Part shown: positions 14,739-21,584 of the stretch, one piece after another
Numbering within the stretch: the stretch's first letter is position 1
How the letters are laid out: every line of letters begins with the position of its first letter
Assembly: GCA_934591725.1 (NCBI GenBank)
Contig: CAKTPR010000023.1
Location: 1 to 24,778, forward strand
Reading direction: 5' to 3'
From: an uncultured Oscillospiraceae bacterium
GTDB taxonomy: Bacteria > Bacillota > Clostridia > Oscillospirales > Oscillospiraceae
Length of the DNA: 24,778 nt
Made by a program: the position numbers and the translations under genes
The notes under the pieces: model-generated
Databases searched by the model: none
Told to the model about the DNA's origin: nothing
What the model saw: the letters and a program-made list of their open reading frames with translations, nothing else

Positions 14739-14778
14739 TCAAATAGATGCAGGTCTATTTCCGCCTGCATCTATTTGA
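14739..14778 (-). terminator. Long stem-loop after asnA, before the lipoprotein gene
   Basis: A perfect 15-bp inverted repeat, 14739-14753 with 14764-14778, loop of ten bases. On the minus strand the 3' side continues GATTTCTG, a poor T-tract, so termination of asnA is likely but not certain. The loop itself contains AAATAGA, which repeats the start of the left arm and could pair with TCTATTT of the right arm, an alternative fold. Confidence 0.5.
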
Positions 14779-14849
14779 CGTCCTTATTTTGGCTATGTTC
14801 CGCTCGTTTTATTAAAAATCTATAAACAAACCATGCACCCGTCCTGCCG

Positions 14850-15863
14850 TCAAAGCAGAACGATGCCAGCCCTATCGCATTTCTCGACGGTCTCAGCGTC
14901 CCATATCGAAGCCTGCACTTCGCCTATGTGCGCCTTGCCGAGCAGGAGCATTGAAAGCCGCGACTGGCCAATGCCGCCGCCGATCGTCAGCGGAAGCTCC
15001 CCGGCGAGCAGCGCCTTGTGATACGGCAGCTCGCGCCGGTTATCGCAGCCGGAGATCGTGAGCTGTCTGTCGAGCGCGGCGGGGTCGACGCGGATGCCCA
15101 TTGAAGACACCTCCATCGCGCAGCCGAGCACATCGTCCCAGAACATGATATCCCCGTTGAGCGTCCAGTCGTCATAGTCGGGAGCGCGCCCGTCATGCGG
15201 CTTGCCGGACTTGAGCTTCCCGCCGATACCCATGATGAAGGCGGTCTTGTGCTCCTTTACGTAGGCGTTCTCGCGCTGCTTCGGCGTAAGGCCGGGGTAC
15301 ATGTCCTCAAGCTCCTGCGCGTCTATAAAGCTGACGCGGCGCTCAAGCTTCGGCAGGACAGTCAGCTGCGGGTATATTGCACGCATCGTGTCCTGCGTGT
15401 CGCATATCGCGGCGACGATATCCATGACCGTGAGCTTGAGATAGTCCCTTGTACGGTTCTCCGGGAGGATGACCTTCTCCCAGTCCCACTGGTCAACGTA
15501 GACCGAGTGCAGATTGTCAAGCTCGTCCTCATCGCGGCGGACGGCGTTCATGTCCGTATACAGCCCCTTGCCGGGGAAGAAGCCGTAGCGCTTGAGCGCA
15601 AGGCGCTTCCATTTTGCCAGCGACTGCACGACCTGCGCTTTCGTCTCCGTGCGCAGGATATCGAACGACACCGGACGCTCATAGCCGTTGAGGTCGTCGT
15701 TCAGGCCGGACTTTTCATCGACGAACAGCGGCGCGGAAACGCGGTACAGGTTGAGCTTCGCGCCGAGGTTCTCCTCAAAAAGGCGCTTGAGCAGGCTTAT
15801 CGCCTTCTGCGTATCATATATCGTAAGCAGACTTTTGTAATTTTCTGGTATGTAGGTTGACAT
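14850..15863 (-). CDS. asnA: Aspartate--ammonia ligase (asparagine synthetase A)
   Basis: 337 residues, about the usual AsnA length (330-340). It makes asparagine from aspartate, ammonia and ATP in the cytoplasm; the fold is that of class II aminoacyl-tRNA synthetases. Family signatures: the N-terminal TQKAISLLKRLFEENLGAKL, then RVSAPLFVDEKSGLNDDLNG and ERPVSFDI; the LHSVYVDQWDWEKVI segment; then GKPHDGRAPDYDDWTLNGDI and the C-terminal GGGIGQSRLSMLLLGKAHIGE, which carries the conserved Arg. TTGGAG precedes the ATG. It lies 32 nt behind the DUF4364 gene and shares its promoter. No T-box or riboswitch was seen upstream. Confidence 0.95.
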   Translation of the reverse strand: MSTYIPENYKSLLTIYDTQKAISLLKRLFEENLGAKLNLYRVSAPLFVDEKSGLNDDLNGYERPVSFDILRTETKAQVVQSLAKWKRLALKRYGFFPGKGLYTDMNAVRRDEDELDNLHSVYVDQWDWEKVILPENRTRDYLKLTVMDIVAAICDTQDTMRAIYPQLTVLPKLERRVSFIDAQELEDMYPGLTPKQRENAYVKEHKTAFIMGIGGKLKSGKPHDGRAPDYDDWTLNGDIMFWDDVLGCAMEVSSMGIRVDPAALDRQLTISGCDNRRELPYHKALLAGELPLTIGGGIGQSRLSMLLLGKAHIGEVQASIWDAETVEKCDRAGIVLL

Positions 15864-15895
15864 AGCGGCTCCAATTCCCCGCGCTTTGCGGATGT

Positions 15896-16414
15896 TTATT
15901 TCTTGCTGAGCATCTCAGCGATATCCTGATACAGGTTCTCCGCGTTGAGGCGGAAGTTTTTCTCCATGAGCTTTGCCTGCTCCTCATCGCCGCACAGCAG
16001 ATGCAGATGGATTATCTCGCCCTTGCCGTCGGACATTGCAAGCTCGACCATGCAGCCGTTCTCGCTGACCTCATGGCGTGCCGTGATCATTGCCGCGCGG
16101 CGCAGCCGCTCCTCAACGGGAGCCAGCAGCTTGAGCGCCTTCATGCGCACGGAGTACGGCAGACTGCTCTCGACGGCCTCCGCGTTCTTCGCGCCCTTGT
16201 CGGTTATCGTGTACCCCGTCGGCGTTTCCTTGATGTGCCCCGTCTCGATAAGGTCAGAAAGGCAGTCCGAATAGTCGAAGTAGTCTATCCCGCCGTCACA
16301 CTGGCACAGCTCGCACAGCGTTTCCGGCTCGACCTCTCCGGGCAGGCGGCGCAGGATAAAGAGGATCAGGATCTTGATATCCAGCTTTTCATGTATGAAT
16401 CCAAGACGTGCCAT
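15896..16414 (-). CDS. DUF4364 family winged-helix-like protein
   Basis: 172 residues. Opening LGFIHEKLDIKILILFILRR, the acidic FDYSDCLSDLIETGHIKETP helix-turn-helix/wing region and the YTITDKGAKNAEAVESSLP segment match the DUF4364 family of Clostridia, which resembles PadR/winged-helix regulators in the N-terminal half. The C-terminal half is an alpha/beta domain of unknown role. AAGGAG precedes the ATG and a near-consensus promoter lies at 16447-16476. Co-transcription with asnA suggests a possible regulatory or accessory role, but nothing in the sequence proves DNA binding. Confidence 0.8.
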   Translation of the reverse strand: MARLGFIHEKLDIKILILFILRRLPGEVEPETLCELCQCDGGIDYFDYSDCLSDLIETGHIKETPTGYTITDKGAKNAEAVESSLPYSVRMKALKLLAPVEERLRRAAMITARHEVSENGCMVELAMSDGKGEIIHLHLLCGDEEQAKLMEKNFRLNAENLYQDIAEMLSKK

Positions 16415-16446
16415 AACCGTCTCCTTCCATGATTGCTTTATAGGTC

Positions 16447-16476
16447 ATTATATACTTTCCGTCCATGCTTTTTCAA
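16447..16476 (-). promoter_or_regulatory. Promoter of the DUF4364-asnA operon
   Basis: Minus strand TTGAAA (16471-16476), 18-nt spacer and perfect TATAAT (16447-16452), giving a short leader of about 25 nt before the DUF4364 start. Confidence 0.7.
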
Positions 16477-16556
16477 GAGCTTTTTTACACATATGCGGAA
16501 CTTGCGCATAGACTGTACTGAAGTGTTCTTCAATCCAGACAACAGGAGGTATATCT

Positions 16557-17351
16557 ATGGCCGACAGAGTAGTGCCGGGGCCCGTTGAGAACTCGGCAAG
16601 CATTCGAGAAGCCGTATGCGTCAATACCAGAAAGATATTCGACAGCTGCCGAGACAAGGACTGTGTGGATGATCTGCGTGTCTACCCCACCGTGAGCTCC
16701 CAGTCCTACATAGAAAACGCGCTCAGCATCCGCCCCAAGCGGGCAGAGCTGCTCTATGTAGATGTAAGCGTTGAACCGGTCGGCTTTAACCGCGGCTATT
16801 TCACCGTCGACTGCACGTACTTCTACCGTGTCACCGGCGAGACCTTCCCCGGCGGCCAGACCTGCACGGGTCTGTGCGTGTTCGATAAGCGGGTCATGCT
16901 TTTCGGCAGCATCGCAAGCGTGAAATCCTATTCCTCGGACAGTGCGCTGCCGCTCTCGACAGTCGACGAGCTGCCCATCGCCGTGGTCAATTCCGTCGAT
17001 CCTATCTGCCTGCACTGCAAGCTCTGCGATTCCGAGTGCCTGCTGCCGACTGAGCTTGAGCAGCGCAGCATCCCCGCGGCGATCACCGCAGCCTTCACCG
17101 AGAGCCTTGTCCTCACCGACACCGCCCGCCGCTGGTTTGCAACGATCGGCCAGTTCAGCATCATCAGGCTTGAGCGCGATACTCAGCTGCTCATTCCCGC
17201 CTATGACTACTGCCTGCCCGATAAGGAGTGCCCCGGCACGATCACCGAGGATGATCCCTGCACGCTTTTCAGCCGCATCCGCTTCCCGGTCGAGGAGTTC
17301 TTCCCGCCTGACAGCATCTGCGACTGCGAGGACTACCGCAGCATGAAATAG
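16557..17351 (+). CDS. Unrecognised cysteine-rich protein, 264 residues
   Basis: I do not recognise a named family. An excellent AGGAGG lies before the ATG. The protein has no signal peptide and no membrane segment. It has 15 cysteines, several in CxxC-like spacing: DSCRDKDC near residue 30-36, ICLHCKLCDSEC near 158-169 and ICDCED near the end. Stretches such as YVDVSVEPVGFNRGYFTVDC, then TYFYRVTGE, and the LCVFDKRVMLFGSIASVKSY segment look like a beta-rich domain. Clostridial proteins starting with a similar Cys-rich CVxTRKIxDSCRDKDC pattern exist and are often only called hypothetical. Cysteine richness and a monocistronic, plus-strand setting would fit a spore-coat or metal-binding role, but this is a guess. 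It ends at a strong hairpin. Confidence 0.75.
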   Translation: MADRVVPGPVENSASIREAVCVNTRKIFDSCRDKDCVDDLRVYPTVSSQSYIENALSIRPKRAELLYVDVSVEPVGFNRGYFTVDCTYFYRVTGETFPGGQTCTGLCVFDKRVMLFGSIASVKSYSSDSALPLSTVDELPIAVVNSVDPICLHCKLCDSECLLPTELEQRSIPAAITAAFTESLVLTDTARRWFATIGQFSIIRLERDTQLLIPAYDYCLPDKECPGTITEDDPCTLFSRIRFPVEEFFPPDSICDCEDYRSMK

Positions 17352-17381
17352 CGCTGCGAATAAGGCATGACAAGGTATTGA

Positions 17382-17410
17382 AAGGGCTGCGGCATCGTGC
17401 CGCAGCCCTT
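17382..17410. terminator. Bidirectional hairpin between convergent genes
   Basis: A perfect 13-bp stem (17382-17394 with 17398-17410) closed by the triloop TCG, lying between the Cys-rich gene (+) and the PepSY gene (-). T-tracts are short on both sides (GGTTATTCCT and CTTTC), so it may stop both transcripts imperfectly. Confidence 0.65.
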
Positions 17411-17422
17411 GGTTATTCCTGA

Positions 17423-18355
17423 TTATTTCGCGTTTTTCGCGCTGCTGATTATGTCTCCGCTCACCGCGTCGACCGTATAGTCATAATCGTATTTATCCGC
17501 CGAGAACTGTATCTCATAGACAAGCTTGAGTCCGTCAAGCCTGAGCGCTGATTTGACGCTCTGTGCGTCCTTTTCCGCTACTCCCGCATGGCTGTATACT
17601 GTCAGCTTCGCGGCCTGCACGTCTATAAGCTCCGGCAGGTTTGATCCTGCCGCGGTGCTCGTATCGCTGCTCCCCGGCACAGAAGCAGCTTCCTCTGCGG
17701 TCCCGGCAGCGCTGCTGCGCAGACGCTCCCAGCCCTCGACCTTGCCTGTCAGGGCATTGACCTCATATTCATAATCCGCGTCTCCCGCGGTGAAGCCGAT
17801 GATGTAAACGCTCGTACCTCTGAGCTCTTCAATGCGCGCCTTGTATACATCCGCGTCCTTTTCATTGACCTTAGCGTGCTTGAGTGCGGCATTGACTGCG
17901 GTCTCAGGCTCTATGCATTCAGGCTCCGCGGGTGCGGACGGCTCCGGCGTTGCTTCTGTGGATGCAGCGTTCGTCTCAGGCTTCGCGGATTCCTCAGGTT
18001 TTGCGCTTGCTTCCGGTTCTGCGCTTGCCGCGGGTGCCGTGCTCTCTTCTGGCTTGGCACTCGCCGTCGGTTTTGCGCTTTCTGCCGGCTTTTCCGTGGG
18101 CTTCACAGCCGCCGCGGGCTTTGCGGACTCGCTCGGCTTCGGCGTCGCCGTCGGCACTGCGGTCATGGTCGGCTCGACGGCTTCGGGAAACATCCTTGCC
18201 CAAAGCCCGGTCGGCTCATTGATCGTCGCAAGCTTCAGCCCGGCAAGCACGCCTCCTGCGAAAAGTACAAGGATCAGCAGAATGACCAGCCATGTCGGCA
18301 TACGCTTTTTATTCTTCACGGTCGAAGTAGTACCGTAATCGTTATCCGTACTCAT
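17423..18355 (-). CDS. Membrane-anchored protein with Ala/Pro-rich stalk and two PepSY domains
   Basis: 310 residues. Short charged cytoplasmic tail, one membrane segment about 20-41 (TWLVILLILVLFAGGVLAGL), then an extracytoplasmic low-complexity stalk about 60-145 made of loose SAKPEES/ASAEPEA-type units rich in Ala, Pro, Ser, Lys and Glu. Two PepSY-like domains follow, about 147-205 (ETAVNAALKHAKVNEKDADV, then DYEYEVNALTGKVEGWE) and about 240-308 (DVQAAKLTVYSHAGVAEKDA, then YDYDYTVDAVSGDIIS). PepSY domains are thought to inhibit or chaperone extracellular peptidases. The stalk suggests that they are held out into the cell wall. The ribosome binding site is weak (GGGG, 12 nt away). It follows ribF by 87 nt and may have its own promoter. 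Confidence 0.82.
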   Translation of the reverse strand: MSTDNDYGTTSTVKNKKRMPTWLVILLILVLFAGGVLAGLKLATINEPTGLWARMFPEAVEPTMTAVPTATPKPSESAKPAAAVKPTEKPAESAKPTASAKPEESTAPAASAEPEASAKPEESAKPETNAASTEATPEPSAPAEPECIEPETAVNAALKHAKVNEKDADVYKARIEELRGTSVYIIGFTAGDADYEYEVNALTGKVEGWERLRSSAAGTAEEAASVPGSSDTSTAAGSNLPELIDVQAAKLTVYSHAGVAEKDAQSVKSALRLDGLKLVYEIQFSADKYDYDYTVDAVSGDIISSAKNAK

Positions 18356-18407
18356 TTTTTTACTTTACCCCTTTCCGTTTTCGGCTCTCGCCCGGCTTTT
18401 GTATCTG

Positions 18408-18435
18408 TCTATATCTGTAAACGTACTCGCGTGAA
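18408..18435 (-). promoter_or_regulatory. Possible promoter of the PepSY gene
   Basis: Minus strand TTCACG (18430-18435), 16-nt spacer and TATAGA (18408-18413). The match is moderate; read-through from ribF is an alternative, since only a small GTGAAC/GTTCAC repeat (18431-18446) lies between the genes. Confidence 0.3.
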
Positions 18436-18442
18436 CGGCAGT

Positions 18443-19351
18443 TCACTTCTTGTCTGTGCTCTCAAAATATTCTTTCGCGCTTTCTGCGTCGCAGCGTATC
18501 TGCGTTGACAGCTCATCGAATCCGGAAAACTTCTTCTCCGGGCGCAGGAATTTATAAAATTCAACTCTCGCCTGCCGTCCGTAAAGGTTGCCGCTGTAAT
18601 CGAGCAGATGGCTCTCGACCGTGACGCTGTTTCCGTTTCCGACCGTCGGCCTGATGCCGACGTTTGTCACCGCGACGTAGCTCTCGCCGCCCTCAAGGAA
18701 GACCTTCGCGGCATATACGCCGTGGCGCGGTATGATCACGCCCTCAGGAAAGTGCATATTTATCGTCGGCGTGCCGAGCTTCGTGCCGATGTGATAGCCG
18801 GAATGGACGGTATCCGACAGCGTATGCGGATGGCCGAGCCAGCGCGCGGCTTCCTGCATGTCCCCATCCGCAATGAGCTTACGGATATAAGTGGAACTGA
18901 CAATTCGTCCGTCAAGCATGACCGGCGGCATGATGTCGCAGCCGATCCCGCGCTCCTCACAATAGACCTTGAGCTTTTCGGCCTTGCCTTCGCCCTTGTA
19001 GCCAAAGCAGAAGTCGTGCCCGACGACGACCCAGCCGATGTTGAGTTCGTCAATGATCGAGTCAATGAACTCCTGCCACGGCATACACATCACATGCTTG
19101 TTGAAATGGATGAACACGACGTTATCGATCCCGTAGCAGCGGCGGATGATCTCCTCCCTGCCGATAGGGCTGTTTATAAGCGGAACCTCGGTGTTGAAGA
19201 CAAGGTTATCCGGATGCACGTCAAAGCTCAGCACCGACGGCATCGCGCCGATCTCGGAAGCGCGCTGCTTTGTTTTTTCCAGCAGTGAGCCGTGGCCGAT
19301 ATGTACCCCGTCGAAAAAGCCCAGTGCTATCGCGCGTTTTGTTTCTGCCAT
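18443..19351 (-). CDS. ribF: Bifunctional riboflavin kinase/FMN adenylyltransferase (FAD synthetase)
   Basis: 302 residues, the normal RibF size. The N-terminal nucleotidyltransferase domain carries GFFDGVHIGH with the HxGH pair H17 and H20, and the middle shows VVVGHDFCFGYKGEGKAEKL. An ISSTYIRKLI-type segment is present as SSTYIRKLIADGDMQEAARW. The C-terminal riboflavin kinase domain starts around residue 180: GTPTINMHFPEG (the PTxN motif), HGVYAAKVFLEG and TVESHLLDYSGNLYGR with the conserved Glu. It makes FMN and FAD from riboflavin and ATP. It is the end of the nusA-infB operon, seven bases after truB; no FMN riboswitch precedes it. Confidence 0.95.
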   Translation of the reverse strand: MAETKRAIALGFFDGVHIGHGSLLEKTKQRASEIGAMPSVLSFDVHPDNLVFNTEVPLINSPIGREEIIRRCYGIDNVVFIHFNKHVMCMPWQEFIDSIIDELNIGWVVVGHDFCFGYKGEGKAEKLKVYCEERGIGCDIMPPVMLDGRIVSSTYIRKLIADGDMQEAARWLGHPHTLSDTVHSGYHIGTKLGTPTINMHFPEGVIIPRHGVYAAKVFLEGGESYVAVTNVGIRPTVGNGNSVTVESHLLDYSGNLYGRQARVEFYKFLRPEKKFSGFDELSTQIRCDAESAKEYFESTDKK

Positions 19352-19358
19352 AAACTAT

Positions 19359-20231
19359 TTATACCTCGAAAAAGCTTTTTACCGTTTTCATTATGCCGCG
19401 CTGCACGCGGCCGAGCATCAGGAATTCCCCGCCTGCGGAATATACTCTGTACTCTCCGTCCGGCAGCGAGGTCTTGACAGGATTTCCGCAGCGTATCTTC
19501 TTCTCTGTTTCTGACGATGCGGTGCACTTTTTTGTTCCCTTGAACAGCCTGTCCACCGGGATGAGAAGTTCTTCCGCTCTGCCCTCGTCCGCAAGACGCT
19601 GCACCTCGCCTATCTTCACCGCGCCGTCAAGCGTGAAAGCTCCTGCGCCGGTGCGCCTGAGCGCGCTCATGCAGCCGCCGCAGCCGAGCGCCTCGCCTAT
19701 ATCATTGCACAGTGTGCGCACATAAGTGCCCTTGGAGCAGCTGATGTCAAGCAGCCAATCGTCCCCGGCGCGGCCTGTTATTTCAATGCTCTTCACGCAT
19801 ATCGGTCTTGCCGCGCGCTCGACCTCGCCGCCGCTGCGGGCAATGTCATAGAGCCTGCGCCCGTTCACCTTTATCGCCGAGTACATCGGCGGCGTCTGGA
19901 GCTGTTCTCCGGTGAAGCGGTCAAGCACCGCCCTCAGCGCAGGCTCGTCAACGCCCGAAGCGTCGCCGGTTTTCAGCACGTTCCCGGTGGTGTCCTGCGT
20001 GTCTGTCGTAACGCCGAGACGCAGCGAGGCAAGATAGCGCTTGTCGTGCCCCTCGGCAAACTCGACGGCGCGGGTCGCCCGGCCGACAAAGACCACCAGC
20101 AGCCCGGTAGCCATTGGGTCGAGCGTACCGGAGTGCCCGATGCGCCGCTCATGCAGGATGCCCTTGAGCTTTGCGACAACATCGTTGCTCGTCCAGTCCT
20201 GCTCCTTATCGATGAGGAGGATGCCGTTCAT
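19359..20231 (-). CDS. truB: tRNA pseudouridine-55 synthase TruB
   Basis: 290 residues. Motif I MNGILLIDKEQDWTSNDVV, the catalytic HSGTLDPMATGLLVV with D38, the AVEFAEGHDKRYLASLRLG segment and the PPMYSAIKVNGRRLYDIAR motif are all typical of TruB; a C-terminal PUA-like region follows from about residue 225. It converts U55 in the T-loop of tRNA to pseudouridine. Its ATG overlaps the nrnA stop (ATGA, 20228-20231), so translation is coupled. Confidence 0.95.
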   Translation of the reverse strand: MNGILLIDKEQDWTSNDVVAKLKGILHERRIGHSGTLDPMATGLLVVFVGRATRAVEFAEGHDKRYLASLRLGVTTDTQDTTGNVLKTGDASGVDEPALRAVLDRFTGEQLQTPPMYSAIKVNGRRLYDIARSGGEVERAARPICVKSIEITGRAGDDWLLDISCSKGTYVRTLCNDIGEALGCGGCMSALRRTGAGAFTLDGAVKIGEVQRLADEGRAEELLIPVDRLFKGTKKCTASSETEKKIRCGNPVKTSLPDGEYRVYSAGGEFLMLGRVQRGIMKTVKSFFEV

Positions 20232-21163
20232 TTCCAGACCTCGTCTATAACGCTCAGCAGCATATCGCGTGCCTTGTCAGGCTTGCCGTATATCGTGCAG
20301 CCGGCCGCCATCGCGTGGCCGCCGCCGCCGAACACCGCGCAGATATCGCTGCTGCTTATCTCCGGCGTCGAGCGGACGGATATCTTGCTCGAACCGTCCT
20401 CCTGTTCGCGGATGGTGATGTTCAGGATACTGCCCTCAACGCGCCCTGATAGCCCGGCAAGATCGTCGCAGTCGTCCTCGGTCGCGCCGGCCTCCTCCAT
20501 CATTTCCAATGTGATCGTCGCAACGGCGATCTTACCGTCACGGAAGTACTGCAGACCGGAATATATCATGCTCTCAAGCTTGAGCCGCGCGCGGGACACC
20601 TTGCGGAAGAACACCGTGCTGACCATTGCGTTGTCCGCGCCGAGCCGCAGCAGCTCCGCCGCCGCGCGAAAGCTCGCAGCGCTGGTGTTGGAATACTGGA
20701 AGCAGCCTGTATCCGTGGTAAGCCCAATATAGAGAAGCGTCGCCTCATCGGGCGTAAGGTCGGTGTTCATGCTGAGAATGACTTCCATCACGGCCTCCGC
20801 GCAGGAGGACTTGTCCGCGCGGACAAGCGTCTCAGCGGCGTAGCCGGAGTTTGTCGGGTGGTGGTCGATGCAGAGGTCGACCGCGCCCTCAAAGCCCTTC
20901 GGCAGCATCCCCTCCGTCGCCACATCCACGGCGACAGTGTACTTTGCCGTAAAATCCTCAGGTGCAAAATACGGCTCCGCGAACGGGCGCAGATGGCGGT
21001 TCACCTGTGGGTTCGGGTAGAGATACGCGTTCCTTCCGCCGCGGCGCAGGGCGCTGCACAGCGCCGCCGCGCTTGCGACGGTGTCCCCGTCAGGGTTCCT
21101 GTGGGTGACGATCAGTATATTCTCATGCGTCAGCAGGAGCTTTGCGCACTGTTTATAGTTCAT
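20228..21163 (-). CDS. nrnA: DHH-family oligoribonuclease/PAP phosphatase NrnA
   Basis: I choose the ATG at 21163 (311 residues, MNYKQCAKLLLTHENI), overlapping the rbfA stop by 11 nt. A longer frame from 21193 only adds residues encoded within rbfA. DHH metal-binding residues are in place: H21, D25 and D27 in HRNPDGDT; D80; D100, H101 and H102 in DHHPTN; D151 in TTDTG. The DHHA1 substrate motif GGGGHAMAAG is at 279-288. The enzyme degrades short RNA oligomers and pAp. The position between rbfA and truB is the usual one in Firmicutes. Confidence 0.93.
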   Translation of the reverse strand: MNYKQCAKLLLTHENILIVTHRNPDGDTVASAAALCSALRRGGRNAYLYPNPQVNRHLRPFAEPYFAPEDFTAKYTVAVDVATEGMLPKGFEGAVDLCIDHHPTNSGYAAETLVRADKSSCAEAVMEVILSMNTDLTPDEATLLYIGLTTDTGCFQYSNTSAASFRAAAELLRLGADNAMVSTVFFRKVSRARLKLESMIYSGLQYFRDGKIAVATITLEMMEEAGATEDDCDDLAGLSGRVEGSILNITIREQEDGSSKISVRSTPEISSSDICAVFGGGGHAMAAGCTIYGKPDKARDMLLSVIDEVWK

Positions 21164-21524
21164 TGTCCTCATCCTCATCGTGCTTGATGTCAAGCTCGCT
21201 TATCATCTGGCTGATGTGCGCACCATACTCGATGCTGTGGTCTATCTCGAACACCAGCTCCGGGGTATAGCGCAGGTTCATGGAACCTGCAAGCTCATGG
21301 CGCAGCCAGCCCGAAGCGGACTTGAGCCCCTTGCGGAAGTCCTTTTCGTTCTGCATCCCCATTACCGACAGCCACACCTTGCAGTAGCGCAGGTCGCCCG
21401 TGGTCTCAACGCGCGTGACGCTTATCATCCCCTGCTGCACGCGCGGATCCTTGACCTCGGTCAGCAGCTTTGAAAGCACGCGCTGTATATCGTCATTGAT
21501 TCTTCCGATTTTATTAGATGACAT
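21153..21524 (-). CDS. rbfA: Ribosome-binding factor A
   Basis: 123 residues. KH-like fold signatures: NRIGRINDDIQRVLSKLL-type start (SSNKIGRINDDIQRVL), EVKDPRVQQGMISVTRVETT, LRYCKVWLSVMG and LRHELAGSMNLRYTPELVFE followed by DHSIEYGAHIS. It binds the 30S subunit for 16S rRNA maturation. AGGAGA lies before the ATG. The acidic C-terminal tail (DEDEDNEL) overlaps the nrnA start. Confidence 0.95.
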   Translation of the reverse strand: MSSNKIGRINDDIQRVLSKLLTEVKDPRVQQGMISVTRVETTGDLRYCKVWLSVMGMQNEKDFRKGLKSASGWLRHELAGSMNLRYTPELVFEIDHSIEYGAHISQMISELDIKHDEDEDNEL

Positions 21525-21545
21525 AGTAACTCTCCTGATATGCCT

Positions 21546-21573
21546 TACGGGCGCGGCAAACGCAGCGCCCGTA
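21546..21573 (-). other. Stem-loop between infB and rbfA
   Basis: TACGGGCGC (21546-21554) and GCGCCCGTA (21565-21573), a 9-bp stem with a ten-base loop, lies in the 60-nt gap after infB. No T-run follows on the minus strand, so it is more likely an RNA processing or stability element than a full terminator. Confidence 0.4.
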
Positions 21574-21584
21574 TCATTCTTTTC

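Noticed and set aside
16500..16556. GCATAGACT near 16506-16514 as a sporulation sigma-E -10 box for the Cys-rich gene
   Set aside because: It is one base off the consensus and no -35 element lies at the right distance, so a sporulation promoter is not supported.
18356..18442. FMN riboswitch or T-box near ribF or asnA
   Set aside because: ribF is inside an operon seven bases after truB, and asnA follows the DUF4364 gene by 32 nt; neither gap is long enough, and no conserved riboswitch elements were seen.
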